Shown piece by piece: positions 23,290 to 31,877 of a stretch of DNA of 32,595 nt. Origin of the DNA: Sulfurovum sp. (GTDB lineage Bacteria; Campylobacterota; Campylobacteria; Campylobacterales; Sulfurovaceae); the NCBI GenBank assembly GCA_026982075.1, contig JALSHU010000014.1, positions 1 to 32,595 on the forward strand, in the 5' to 3' direction. The notes under the pieces were generated by a model. That model searched no databases, was not told the DNA's origin, and was given only the letters and a program-made list of their open reading frames with translations. Each line of letters starts with the position of its first letter. The first letter of the stretch is position 1. A program made the translations under genes and the position numbers.

Positions 23290-24225
23290 ATGAGTGGATA
23301 TATGATATTTTCCGGAACATCAAACCCTGAACTCTCTGAAGAGATAGCTAAGTATCTCGAAATGCCTCTTTCTAAAGCAAGTATCAAACGTTTTTCAGAT
23401 GGCGAAATCTCTGTGCAAATAGCAGAGTCTGTACGCGGTAAAGATGTTTTTATCATACAACCCACCTCTGCACCAGCCAACTCCAATCTTATGGAACTGT
23501 TGATTATAACAGATGCGTTGAAACGTTCTTCAGCCAAGTCTATCACTGCTGTAGTGCCTTATTATGGGTATGCGAGACAAGACAGGAAAGCAGCACCAAG
23601 GGTACCGATTACCGCAAAACTTGTGGCAAACCTCATGGAAACATCAGGTATTACACGTATGGTTACTGTGGATCTTCATGCCTCTCAGATACAGGGTTTC
23701 TTTGATATTCCTGTTGATAATCTTTATGGGGCTATTTTATTTATGGATTATATTAAGGCAAAAAACTTTAAAAACCCAGTCATTGCTTCTCCAGATATAG
23801 GAGGTGTTGCTAGAGCTAGGTATTTTGCCAATAAGCTTGGTTTAGATATGGTTATTGTGGATAAACGTCGTGAAAAAGCAAATGAGTCTGAAGTGATGAA
23901 TGTCATTGGAGAAGTAAAAGGTAAAGATATTATATTGATTGATGATATGATAGATACAGCAGGAACTATGGTAAAAGGTGCAGCTGCACTAAAAGCATTG
24001 GGTGCGAACTCAGTGATGGCATGTTGTACCCATCCTGTACTTTCCGGTCCAGCCTATGAACGCATAGAAGAGGGTGAATTAGATGAGTTAGTAGTAGCAA
24101 ATACCATCCCTATGACAAAAGCATCTTCCAAAATCAAGATGCTTTCAACAGCTTCTATGTTAGGTGAAGTAATACGTAGAGTACATAATAATGAGAGTGT
24201 AAACTCTTTATTTGAGACTAATTAA
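23290..24225 (+). CDS. prs: ribose-phosphate pyrophosphokinase
   Basis: Prs makes PRPP from ribose 5-phosphate and ATP for nucleotide, His and Trp synthesis. The 311-residue product begins [14 protein letters not shown], as in other Campylobacterota enzymes, and has [35 protein letters not shown] (ATP loop), [14 protein letters not shown], the catalytic flexible loop with [11 protein letters not shown], and the PRPP-binding [10 protein letters not shown]. All motifs are intact. The stop overlaps the lepA start by one base (TAATG). It opens the operon prs-lepA-NifX-like-CopD-like. Confidence 0.97.
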   Translation: MSGYMIFSGTSNPELSEEIAKYLEMPLSKASIKRFSDGEISVQIAESVRGKDVFIIQPTSAPANSNLMELLIITDALKRSSAKSITAVVPYYGYARQDRKAAPRVPITAKLVANLMETSGITRMVTVDLHASQIQGFFDIPVDNLYGAILFMDYIKAKNFKNPVIASPDIGGVARARYFANKLGLDMVIVDKRREKANESEVMNVIGEVKGKDIILIDDMIDTAGTMVKGAAALKALGANSVMACCTHPVLSGPAYERIEEGELDELVVANTIPMTKASSKIKMLSTASMLGEVIRRVHNNESVNSLFETN

Positions 24226-26036
24226 TGGTAAATAAGGTACCTCAGACGAATATCCGTAACTTTTCGATTATTGCACATATTGACCATGGTAAGTCTACAT
24301 TGGCAGACCGTATTATACAAGAGTGTGGGGCAGTGAGTGATAGACAGATGTCTGCACAGGTCATGGATACTATGGATATCGAAAAAGAACGAGGTATTAC
24401 CATTAAAGCTCAGTCTGTACGCTTGGATTATGAAAAAGATGGAGAACATTATATTCTTAATCTCATTGATACTCCGGGTCATGTAGATTTTTCATACGAA
24501 GTAAGCCGTTCTTTAGCTTCGAGTGATGGGGCACTTCTCATTGTAGATGCAGCACAAGGTGTAGAAGCCCAGACTATTGCCAATGTATATATTGCTATAG
24601 AAAATGACCTGGAGTTACTCCCCGTAGTGAATAAAATTGACCTTCCCGCGGCTGATCCAGACAGAGTTCTTGCCGAACTTGAAGAAGCCATAGGTATCGA
24701 TGCTACTGAACATAACTTAGTCTCAGCAAAAACTGGAGAAGGTGTAGCTGAACTTGTAGATAGTATAGTCGAACGTATCCCCGCGCCAGTAGGTGATGAT
24801 GATGCACCACTTAAAGCACTTATTTATGATTCATGGTTTGATAATTACTTAGGTGCTTTAGCCCTTATACGTGTGTTTGACGGGAAGATAACTAAAGGTC
24901 AAATGGCAAAAGTAATGGGTACAAAAGATGACCATCAAGTACTTAACTTGATGTATCCTAATCCGATTGCTCCTATTAAAACAGATGAAATACGCACTGG
25001 AGAGATAGGCATCGTAGTCATGGGACTTAAAACAGTCGATTCTCTAAAAGTGGGAGATACCATTACTGATGTAAAAAATCCTACTGCGGAGCCTATCCAT
25101 GGTTTTGAGCCTGCTAAACCTTTTGTATTCGCGGGGATATACCCTATAGAAACAGATCGTTTTGAAGATTTACGTGATGCATTAAATAAACTTAAACTTA
25201 ATGATTCATCACTTTCTTTTGAACCTGAGAGTTCTATGGCTCTTGGTTCTGGGTTCAGGACAGGTTTTTTGGGAATGCTCCATATGGAAGTGATTAAAGA
25301 GCGTTTAGAACGTGAGTTTAACCTCGAACTTATCGCCACAGCACCAACGGTAGTTTATAGAGTAGAACAAACCAACGGAGAAGAGATTGAGATACAAAAC
25401 CCTTCAGAACTTCCCGAACCACAAAAGATTTCTAAAGTATATGAACCTTATGTTAAAGCGACGATATTAACACCACAAGAATATCTAGGTAACCTAATTA
25501 AACTACTCAATGATCGCCGTGGGGTACAAATAAAGATGGATTATCTTAACGAAACCAGGGTACTGTTAGAATATGATATTCCTATGAACGAAATAGTCAT
25601 GGATTTTTATGATAAATTAAAGTCTATAACGAAAGGATATGCAAGTTTTGATTATGAACCTATAGGGTTCAGGGAAGGTAAATTGGTCAAACTTGACATA
25701 CGGGTGGCAGGAGATGTGGTAGATTCACTCTCTATCATTGTTCCTGAAGAGAAAGCACGTACTCGTGGTCTTGCTTTTGTTGCACAGCTTAAAGAACTCA
25801 TCCCTAGACAGTTGTTTGAAGTAGCTATTCAAGCGAGTATTGGTAACAATGTTATCGCACGTTCTAACGTAAAATCAATGGGTAAAAATGTGACTGCAAA
25901 ATGTTATGGTGGAGATATTACGCGTAAAAGAAAACTTTTAGAAAAACAAAAAGCAGGGAAAAAACGTATGAAATCTATTGGAAAAGTACAAGTGCCTCAA
26001 GAGGCGTTCATGGCCGTATTGAAGTTGGATAGTTAA
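24225..26036 (+). CDS. lepA: elongation factor 4 (LepA GTPase)
   Basis: LepA/EF-4 is a ribosome-associated GTPase that affects translation initiation and back-translocation. The 603-residue protein opens [20 protein letters not shown] (G1), then [14 protein letters not shown] (G2), [14 protein letters not shown] (G3), [11 protein letters not shown] (G4) and VSAKTGEG (G5). Domains II, III and V follow, and the LepA-specific C-terminal domain ends [33 protein letters not shown] (family hallmark, read with one local difference). Its start codon shares a base with the prs stop, and its stop is 1 nt before the next gene. Confidence 0.97.
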   Translation: MVNKVPQTNIRNFSIIAHIDHGKSTLADRIIQECGAVSDRQMSAQVMDTMDIEKERGITIKAQSVRLDYEKDGEHYILNLIDTPGHVDFSYEVSRSLASSDGALLIVDAAQGVEAQTIANVYIAIENDLELLPVVNKIDLPAADPDRVLAELEEAIGIDATEHNLVSAKTGEGVAELVDSIVERIPAPVGDDDAPLKALIYDSWFDNYLGALALIRVFDGKITKGQMAKVMGTKDDHQVLNLMYPNPIAPIKTDEIRTGEIGIVVMGLKTVDSLKVGDTITDVKNPTAEPIHGFEPAKPFVFAGIYPIETDRFEDLRDALNKLKLNDSSLSFEPESSMALGSGFRTGFLGMLHMEVIKERLEREFNLELIATAPTVVYRVEQTNGEEIEIQNPSELPEPQKISKVYEPYVKATILTPQEYLGNLIKLLNDRRGVQIKMDYLNETRVLLEYDIPMNEIVMDFYDKLKSITKGYASFDYEPIGFREGKLVKLDIRVAGDVVDSLSIIVPEEKARTRGLAFVAQLKELIPRQLFEVAIQASIGNNVIARSNVKSMGKNVTAKCYGGDITRKRKLLEKQKAGKKRMKSIGKVQVPQEAFMAVLKLDS

Positions 26037-26037
26037 A

Positions 26038-26391
26038 ATGACTCTTATACCAGTAGAATCAGATAAAAAAACCATAGCAGCACGTTTTAGAAAAGCACAC
26101 TCTTTTGCTTTTTTGGATGAAGGACAGGTATTTATACAAGAAAACCCTCATAAAACATCAAAATCACCAGAGTTTTTTGAGTATTTCAAAACGCTTAATG
26201 TGGATACTTTATATATTAAAGAACTTGGATATAAAACGTTACTTACATTACTTGAGTTAGGTGTGACAGTCTATTTGATACAGAATGCAGAAAAATATAA
26301 CCGTATCAAACCCAATGAACTGCTTTTACTTGATGCTAACAATGCCAAAGAATATTGTTCTTTAGGACATAATGACAAAGAAGTAAAATAG
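26038..26391 (+). CDS. NifX/NafY-like (dinitrogenase FeMo-cofactor biosynthesis) domain protein
   Basis: This 117-residue protein resembles the Nitro_FeMo-Co (PF02579) fold. It shows RFRKAHSFAFLDE at the front, then NPHKTSKSPEFFEYFKTLNVDTLYIKELGYKTLLTLLELGVTVYLI, a pattern typical of the alpha/beta core of the NifX/NifB C-terminus/MTH1175 group. No nitrogenase genes are near, so a general metal- or cluster-binding role is more likely than FeMo-co synthesis. It starts 1 nt after lepA and overlaps the next gene by one base, so it is part of a tight operon. The family call is by eye; the function is unknown. Confidence 0.65.
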   Translation: MTLIPVESDKKTIAARFRKAHSFAFLDEGQVFIQENPHKTSKSPEFFEYFKTLNVDTLYIKELGYKTLLTLLELGVTVYLIQNAEKYNRIKPNELLLLDANNAKEYCSLGHNDKEVK

Positions 26392-26837
26392 TGGGTTGGG
26401 CTATCCATCTGCATTTAGTGGCTGCTATAGCATGGATTGGTGGAGCTTTTTTTATGTTTTTACTCGGGGTGAGTCTTCGAAAAAAAGAGGATCAAGATGC
26501 TGTTTACCCCCGTATAGGTCCTATATATGGATACTTTGAGACGGGAGCATTGATTATTTTACTCTTTACAGGGTATACGATGATCAACAATAATGGTTTA
26601 ATTACTATATTGTTTTCCAATGTGAGTAATGAAGTAATAGATGCATTACGTATAAAATTACAAATAGTTGCAGTTATTTTTGTCCTTACAGTGATACATA
26701 TGACTATTAGTTTAATGACATTACATAAAATGAAAACACCGATACAAAAACTCTTCTCTAAAGGTTCATCAATGGGAATATTTTTATTGAACCTTGTTGT
26801 TCTACATTATGCAATGGTTTTACGAGACATATTGTAA
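26391..26837 (+). CDS. CopD-like four-helix membrane protein
   Basis: This 148-residue inner-membrane protein has four predicted helices (~4-25, 45-64, 85-110 and 122-145). The first has HLHLVAAIAWIGGAFFMFL, with histidine and tryptophan placed as in CopD/YeaB-like and hydrogenase cytochrome-b-like families, which may bind heme or copper between helices. Further histidines (VIHMTIS, VLHYAMV) sit in helices 3 and 4. The start is GTG, sharing its first base with the stop of the NifX-like gene. A heme-b or copper role is inferred only from the histidines in membrane helices. Confidence 0.7.
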   Translation: MGWAIHLHLVAAIAWIGGAFFMFLLGVSLRKKEDQDAVYPRIGPIYGYFETGALIILLFTGYTMINNNGLITILFSNVSNEVIDALRIKLQIVAVIFVLTVIHMTISLMTLHKMKTPIQKLFSKGSSMGIFLLNLVVLHYAMVLRDIL

Positions 26838-26861
26838 TACATAAGCTTAACAATCTACTAT

Positions 26862-26919
26862 ATTTAAAAAATATACGTCATAATATAGATAATCTATCAA
26901 TGTAATATATTTTTTAAAT
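26862..26919. repeat. perfect 14-bp AT-only inverted repeat in a 99-nt intergenic gap
   Basis: ATTTAAAAAATATA (26862-26875) and TATATTTTTTAAAT (26906-26919) are exact complements around a 30-nt loop that itself holds ATAGA-TAA-TCTAT. The repeat ends 17 nt before the next start. No T-run follows, so it may be a regulatory hairpin rather than a terminator. Confidence 0.55.
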
Positions 26920-26936
26920 CATAAAAGGGATTAGAG

Positions 26937-27518
26937 ATGAATGATAAAATCAGAGATATGATGAATGATATAGAAGAGATGAAAAAAAAACTTTTATCTG
27001 AAATTCAACGGCATGAAAAAAATGTGAGTTATGAAATACAAAATGGATATGTACGATTTGAAAAAGAAGTAGTAAAGAAGCAAAAAGAAAATATGAAAAA
27101 TATTTTAGCTTATTTAAAAGATATTCCTTTGCTACATTTTATGAGCTCACCTATCATTTATGGGATGATTATCCCTGCGGTACTTTTTGATATGATACTT
27201 TTTGCCTATCAAAATATTATATTTCGTATTTATAAATTTGAATTTGTTAAACGAAGTGATTATATTATATTTGACCGTCACTATCTTGGGTATTTAAATT
27301 TTATTGAAAAATTAAACTGCATGTATTGTTCTTATTTTAATGGTTTGATGCATTATGCCGCAGCTATAGCAGGCAGAACAGAACTTTATTTTTGTCCCAT
27401 TAAACATGCAAAAAAAATAGTGTATGAGCATACACATTATAAGGATTTTTTAGTTTATGGCGATGATGAATATCAAAATAAACTGAAAGAACTTCGTGAT
27501 AAATTTCAAATAAGATAA
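26937..27518 (+). CDS. unknown membrane-associated protein with CxxC
   Basis: I cannot name this 193-residue protein. It begins with a charged coiled-coil region (~1-60, MMNDIEEMKKKLLSEIQRHEK), then a hydrophobic helix (~68-95, SSPIIYGMIIPAVLFDMILF), then a compact conserved-looking block, RSDYIIFDRHYLGYLNFIEKLNCMYCSYFNGLMHYA, with CxxC (near 128-131), followed by AIAGRTELYFCPIKHAKK with another Cys and His. I recall similar unnamed proteins in other Proteobacteria with the same NCxYC...YxCPIKHA pattern, which suggests a metal or heme-linked site. It stands alone between two hairpins. It has a good ribosome site (AAAGGGATTAGAG). Confidence 0.7.
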   Translation: MNDKIRDMMNDIEEMKKKLLSEIQRHEKNVSYEIQNGYVRFEKEVVKKQKENMKNILAYLKDIPLLHFMSSPIIYGMIIPAVLFDMILFAYQNIIFRIYKFEFVKRSDYIIFDRHYLGYLNFIEKLNCMYCSYFNGLMHYAAAIAGRTELYFCPIKHAKKIVYEHTHYKDFLVYGDDEYQNKLKELRDKFQIR

Positions 27519-27559
27519 TGCCTTGATTTTTATATCAAGCTTGTGTTTGGTGTATTATT

Positions 27560-27568
27560 TGCTATAAT
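27560..27568 (+). promoter_or_regulatory. extended -10 directly before the sir2 start (leaderless mRNA predicted)
   Basis: TGCTATAAT ends 6 nt before the ATG. A start site ~7 nt after the -10 would fall on the ATG itself. No ribosome site is visible before this start, which agrees with a leaderless transcript. Confidence 0.55.
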
Positions 27569-27574
27569 TTACTT

Positions 27575-28396
27575 ATGAATATAGAAGAGAACATACAAAA
27601 AGCAAAGACACTGTTAAAAGAGTGTGATGCACTTTTTATTACTGCTGGTGCTGGTATAGGCGTAGACTCAGGGTTGCCGGATTTTAGAGGCGTTGAAGGG
27701 TTTTGGAATGCTTATCCCAAAGCCAAAGAACTTGGACTTCATTTTGAAGAGATGGCAAATCCTGAATGGTTTGAGACCGATCCACAACTTGCATGGGCTT
27801 TTTATGGACATAGGCTTCACCTATACCGTGAGACAGTACCTCATGAAGGATTTAGTCGGCTTCTTGAATGTTCTAATACTAAAAAATATGGGTATCAAAT
27901 TTTTACGTCAAACGTCGATGGACAGTTTCAATTATCAGGATTTTCAGAAAATAATATGATGGAGTGTCATGGAAGTATTCATCATCTTCAATGTATAGAT
28001 AATTGTCAAGGAATGCTATGGAGTAGTGAGGGGACTTTCATTGAAATAGATGATGGATTTAAAGCCAAAGAGCCTCTGCCAAACTGTCCATACTGTGGTG
28101 CTATAGCAAGACCTAATATACTTATGTTTGGAGACTACAGCTGGGAATATGCTAGAACAGATGGACAAAGAGAACGCTTAAGTCAGTGGATGGAAGTTTT
28201 GGAAAAAGAAGGGGCAAAATTAGCTATCATCGAGATTGGGGCAGGTACTGCTGTGCCTACGGTGAGAAATACCTCTGAACAAATTGCCACACGTTTTAAT
28301 ATTCCTCTTATTCGGATTAATCCCAGAGAGAGTTTTGGAGCTGAGATTGAATTACCGATGGGTGCGCTAGAAGCCCTACAAAAAATAGTGATATAA
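27575..28396 (+). CDS. Sir2-family NAD-dependent protein deacylase
   Basis: Sirtuins remove acyl groups from lysines using NAD+. This 273-residue protein has GAGIGVDSGLPDFRG (29-43; the usual Ser after GAGI is Gly here), FTSNVDGQF (the NxD of the NAD pocket), ECHGSIHHLQC with the catalytic His, a zinc site built from CIDNC and CPYCG, and PNILMFGD. The form GVDSGLPDFRG...GFWNAYP belongs to a recognisable proteobacterial subgroup. It appears to be leaderless (see the promoter entry). comF follows with no spacer between stop and start. Confidence 0.92.
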   Translation: MNIEENIQKAKTLLKECDALFITAGAGIGVDSGLPDFRGVEGFWNAYPKAKELGLHFEEMANPEWFETDPQLAWAFYGHRLHLYRETVPHEGFSRLLECSNTKKYGYQIFTSNVDGQFQLSGFSENNMMECHGSIHHLQCIDNCQGMLWSSEGTFIEIDDGFKAKEPLPNCPYCGAIARPNILMFGDYSWEYARTDGQRERLSQWMEVLEKEGAKLAIIEIGAGTAVPTVRNTSEQIATRFNIPLIRINPRESFGAEIELPMGALEALQKIVI

Positions 28397-28972
28397 ATGC
28401 GTTGTTTCTCATGTGCAGCTTTTAGTTTTCAAATTCTTTGTAATATGTGTAAAACACAACTGTTTATTCCAACAATTACGAAGCGTAAAGTTGGTACCCT
28501 AGAAGTGATGAGTTTTTTTAAATATTCTACTTTAGAACCTTTACTCCTTACAAAACATAAACCAGAGGGGCATCGGATTTACAGGGAATTGGCAAAGATA
28601 ACAGTAACACCATTTATAAAAAAATTTGCAGAGAATTATAAAAAAGATGTCTATATTATTGGGGTTGATGAGAGTGTTAAAAGTGGTTATTCACATGTTG
28701 CTCTTCTTACCCAAAGTATGAAGAGAAAATATGTGAAACCACTACATAGTGCATTGATGGCGAAAAATAAAGTGCGATATTCAGGAAAATCATTGGAATT
28801 TCGTTTATGGTATTCAAGAGCGTTTGTTTACAAGGGGAAAACCAATATCGATGCTATATTAGTAGATGATATTATTACCACAGGGCTTACCTTACAAGAA
28901 GCCTATAATGTTTTAACCCAAAGTGGTGTGAATGTTTTATTTGCATTGACCTTAGCTGATGTAGAAGAATAA
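28397..28972 (+). CDS. ComF-family phosphoribosyltransferase-like protein
   Basis: This 191-residue protein has the ComF architecture: a short N-terminal zinc ribbon (MRCFSCAAFSFQILCNMC) and a phosphoribosyltransferase domain with the PRPP motif AILVDDIITTGLTL near residues 153-166. ComF proteins act in DNA uptake and transformation, possibly as ATP-binding partners of ComFA/PriA. It starts immediately after the sir2 stop, so the two are co-translated. The central region around KHKPEGHRIYRELAK matches the family's usual KY.G...ELA pattern. Confidence 0.85.
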   Translation: MRCFSCAAFSFQILCNMCKTQLFIPTITKRKVGTLEVMSFFKYSTLEPLLLTKHKPEGHRIYRELAKITVTPFIKKFAENYKKDVYIIGVDESVKSGYSHVALLTQSMKRKYVKPLHSALMAKNKVRYSGKSLEFRLWYSRAFVYKGKTNIDAILVDDIITTGLTLQEAYNVLTQSGVNVLFALTLADVEE

Positions 28973-29002
28973 TATTTTTTAAAATATAGTTTTATTTTTT
29001 AG

Positions 29003-29018
29003 AAAACGATATCGTTTT
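29003..29018. repeat. 16-bp perfect palindrome AAAACGATATCGTTTT
   Basis: The palindrome lies in the 72-nt gap between comF and the GGDEF-EAL gene, 15 nt upstream of its -10 box. It is followed by a short T-rich tract (TCTATT), so a weak terminator is possible. Its position, where a -35 box would be, suits an operator. Confidence 0.5.
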
Positions 29019-29030
29019 TCTATTATCTCA

Positions 29031-29039
29031 TGCTATAAT
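29031..29039 (+). promoter_or_regulatory. extended -10 directly before the GGDEF-EAL start (leaderless mRNA predicted)
   Basis: TGCTATAAT ends 5 nt before the ATG, the same layout as at 27560-27568. No ribosome site lies between. Either the mRNA is leaderless or the true start is an internal codon. Confidence 0.5.
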
Positions 29040-29044
29040 GCTGA

Positions 29045-30886
29045 ATGATTCGACAAAAAAATTATCAATTTTTTAAAAATCAAATAATTTTGATTATTGG
29101 ACTTTCCCTCTTGCCGGGTATTGTATTGGTTATACTTGCCTGGATGCACAATATGGTGATGGGTGCTCTTATTTGGTATGTATTACTTCTTGCTACATCT
29201 GCATGGGGACTTAGCCTCTACTATCGCTATGACAAGATTATAGATTCTGATGTATTGACAAGATGGTATACTGAGATAAAAGCTTATTTTTATCTTAACT
29301 TCTCTCTTTGGACAGTTCTTTTTTTAATGTATGCAGGAGAGGTTGAAAGTAAGTTACATTATATAGTCATTTTTACTCAACTTGGTACATCTGTGGTTGC
29401 TTCTGCACTTTTGGTAACAGATAGAAAAATATTTGTACCCGTTTTGCTTGTTATTTTACTTCCTTTAAGTGGATACTTTTTTATGATTGATACATGGTAT
29501 GGATATGTACTTTCATTGTTTACAATCGTTTTTTTAGGGATACTTTTTTATGCTTCAAACAATACGTATAAACTTATTCAGAAAAATGATTATCAGGCTA
29601 AACATGATATGTTGACAAAATTGTATAATAGGCGTTATTTCTTAAGCTATTTGGAAACAGTTATTTTAAGACTAGAAAAATCAAAAAAAGTAGCATACCT
29701 TTTGTTGATAGATTTAGATCACTTTAAAACGATTAATGATTCATTGGGACATGATATAGGAGATAAAGTACTTCAGTCTGTTGCAAGACGTATAGAGAAG
29801 TTTGCCGAAGAAACACATGTGATTGCACGCTTTGGTGGTGATGAATTTACGCTACTAAGCCTAGAACATAATAGCAATGAATATAGTATAGAAGATTCTT
29901 ATGAAGTGGCAGAAATGTTGCTAGAAATATTAAAAAAACCTTATCGTATAGGTAAACATCGATTGTATCTGACAGCAAGTATTGGCATTAAAGAAATTAC
30001 GGGTGTATCTATGGATGCAAACCAGTTTATTAAAGAAGCAGATATTGCTATGTATGAAGCCAAACATATAGGTAGGGATGGTGTTATATTATTTAGTGAC
30101 ACGTTATCTCAACGTGTTCAACTTGAACATGACACTGAACAAAAACTCTATTTTGCAGTACAAGATAAAGATATAGAACTCTATTATCAGCCCTTATTTA
30201 ATGAAAAAAAGGTGATGATTGGTTGTGAGGTATTAGTCCGGTGGAAGAGTGGCGAAGGATATATCGCACCTGATGTATTTATTCCTATTGCAGAAAAAAC
30301 AGGACTTATTGTAGGATTGGGGTATTTTATTCTCGAAGAATCGTTTCAGACATTAAAAGAATGGCACATAAAAGGTATGTTAATACAGCATTTTTCAGTC
30401 AATATCAGTGTGAAACAACTGTTAGACAATACCTTTGCGGATAGAGTTGAGATACTGTGCGATACCTACCTTTCTCAAAATGTGAGAGAAAAAGTTTTCT
30501 TTGAAGTAACAGAAAGTGTATTGGCTGAAGATGTGGGTAAAATTATTAGCACTATGAATAAAATAAAAGCCTTGGGTATTCGCTTTTCTATGGATGATTT
30601 TGGTACAGGATATTCATCTTTGAGTCATCTTCGAGAAATTCCGATAGATGAATTAAAAATTGATAAATCTTTTGTCACTCATCTTATGGAAAGTAATATG
30701 GATCAAACGATGGTACCTGCTATACTTTCAATCGCAAAACTCTTTAAACTCACTGTTGTTGCTGAAGGTGTAGAAAATAAGAAACAGTTTGACTATTTAG
30801 TAAGTCAAGGATGTAACATATTTCAGGGATATTACTTCAATAAAGCCCTATCAAAGAGAGATTTTTTATCTTCATATACAACATAA
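29045..30886 (+). CDS. membrane-bound GGDEF-EAL protein (c-di-GMP turnover)
   Basis: This 613-residue protein has six predicted N-terminal membrane helices (~15-175) of a MASE-like sensor. A diguanylate cyclase domain follows, with KHDMLTKLYNRRYFL, LLIDLDHFKTINDSLGHD and an intact GGDEF (ARFGGDEFTLL); no RxxD inhibitory site is seen. The EAL phosphodiesterase domain comes next: EVLVRW (EVL in place of EAL, catalytic Glu kept), VTESVLAED, DDFGTGYSSLSHL, ELKIDKSF, AEGVEN and FQGYYF. All catalytic metal ligands look present, so both activities are possible. It stands alone, between comF and the convergent mltB. Confidence 0.93.
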   Translation: MIRQKNYQFFKNQIILIIGLSLLPGIVLVILAWMHNMVMGALIWYVLLLATSAWGLSLYYRYDKIIDSDVLTRWYTEIKAYFYLNFSLWTVLFLMYAGEVESKLHYIVIFTQLGTSVVASALLVTDRKIFVPVLLVILLPLSGYFFMIDTWYGYVLSLFTIVFLGILFYASNNTYKLIQKNDYQAKHDMLTKLYNRRYFLSYLETVILRLEKSKKVAYLLLIDLDHFKTINDSLGHDIGDKVLQSVARRIEKFAEETHVIARFGGDEFTLLSLEHNSNEYSIEDSYEVAEMLLEILKKPYRIGKHRLYLTASIGIKEITGVSMDANQFIKEADIAMYEAKHIGRDGVILFSDTLSQRVQLEHDTEQKLYFAVQDKDIELYYQPLFNEKKVMIGCEVLVRWKSGEGYIAPDVFIPIAEKTGLIVGLGYFILEESFQTLKEWHIKGMLIQHFSVNISVKQLLDNTFADRVEILCDTYLSQNVREKVFFEVTESVLAEDVGKIISTMNKIKALGIRFSMDDFGTGYSSLSHLREIPIDELKIDKSFVTHLMESNMDQTMVPAILSIAKLFKLTVVAEGVENKKQFDYLVSQGCNIFQGYYFNKALSKRDFLSSYTT

Positions 30887-30890
30887 ATTT

Positions 30891-31874
30891 TCATTGAACA
30901 GCTTGAGCAATGAGATGTATGGCCATACCATAAGAAGTTGAGCTATTATATCGTGTAAGTACCCGAAAATTTTTCCCGCCTAGCCAAATATCATCATGTG
31001 TTTTGTTGCGATTTTTAAGTAGATATGCTTTGGGTTCATGAAATGGTTTTAGGGGTTTAATACCATGTTTTAATATGGTACGTAATGGTATTGTGCGTCT
31101 ATGACTTGTTTTAAGTCTAGTAAAACGTTTACCCTTAAAACTGGTAGGAACTGCTACCACTCTGCCATTTTTCCAGTTATTATGATGCATAAATTTTGCT
31201 ATGCTCCCTATACAGTCCTCTATGTCCCATACACTTGCCCCATCTCCATCAAAATCGTAGTTAAATTTTCGTGCTACAGAGGGGAGTTGTTGTACGCAAC
31301 CCATCGCTCCAGCAAATGAACCTTCCAGTGTACGAATGTTATAACCCTTTTCTCTGGCAAACAAAAAAAGATGTTTGATTTCGGATTTGAAGAGTTTTTT
31401 CATACGGTTAGGATGGAAGGCTAGAGTAGCAAGGGCATCCAGTGTATTATAGTCACCCATGAACGTACCAAAACGGCTCTCTACACCTAAAAAACCTACA
31501 ATGTAGTTCATATCAACCTTGTAGGTTTTTTCAGCTCGTTTAAGGGTTCTTTTGTATTTTTTTTTAAAAGATCTTGCTTCTTTAAATGTTTTATCATTAA
31601 CAACATGAAGTTTAAAGCGTTCCCAAGTACCTACAGTGGTATTTTTTTTAAACCTCCCAGTATATCGAGCCAGTGTATCACGGTCGAGTTTAGCAGACTT
31701 CAGTACAGAAGTGACATAAGTTCGTTTAAAATGGTATTTATTTACCATCATATTAACAAAGTTTTTTACCTCTTTTTTCGCTAGAAAATCATATGGTACG
31801 GGAGGTCTATCATCATTCGAAAATATGAAAGAGGGAAGTAGGGTTACTAACAAAAGTAGTTTAATATATTTCAA
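30891..31874 (-). CDS. mltB: MltB-family lytic murein transglycosylase
   Basis: MltB cleaves the glycan strands of peptidoglycan, releasing 1,6-anhydro products. The 327-residue protein has a signal peptide (1-~19, LLPSFIFS) without a lipobox Cys, so it is probably soluble in the periplasm. The SLT domain shows the catalytic Glu in GVESRFGTFMGDYNTLDAL, then GSFAGAMGCVQQLPS and YDFDGDGASVWDIEDCIGSIA, typical of MltB. The usual C-terminal RYNxSxxYGxAI reads TRYNSSTSYGMAIHLIAQ. It lies 3 nt downstream of the CitE-like gene on the same strand and is likely co-transcribed with it. Confidence 0.93.
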   Translation of the reverse strand: MKYIKLLLLVTLLPSFIFSNDDRPPVPYDFLAKKEVKNFVNMMVNKYHFKRTYVTSVLKSAKLDRDTLARYTGRFKKNTTVGTWERFKLHVVNDKTFKEARSFKKKYKRTLKRAEKTYKVDMNYIVGFLGVESRFGTFMGDYNTLDALATLAFHPNRMKKLFKSEIKHLFLFAREKGYNIRTLEGSFAGAMGCVQQLPSVARKFNYDFDGDGASVWDIEDCIGSIAKFMHHNNWKNGRVVAVPTSFKGKRFTRLKTSHRRTIPLRTILKHGIKPLKPFHEPKAYLLKNRNKTHDDIWLGGKNFRVLTRYNSSTSYGMAIHLIAQAVQ

Positions 31875-31877
31875 TGC

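Noticed and set aside
23564-23800. 78-residue plus-strand ORF inside prs
   Set aside because: It is a +1 frame shadow of prs, with no ribosome site and no homology I can see.
26038-26391. Nitrogen-fixation function for the NifX-like protein
   Set aside because: No nif genes are present and the gene is locked to prs-lepA, so the domain is better read as a general metal- or cluster-binding fold.
27521-27540. CTTGAT/ATCAAG hairpin after the CxxC protein as a terminator
   Set aside because: The stem is only 6 bp and no T-run follows it; too weak to list as a terminator.
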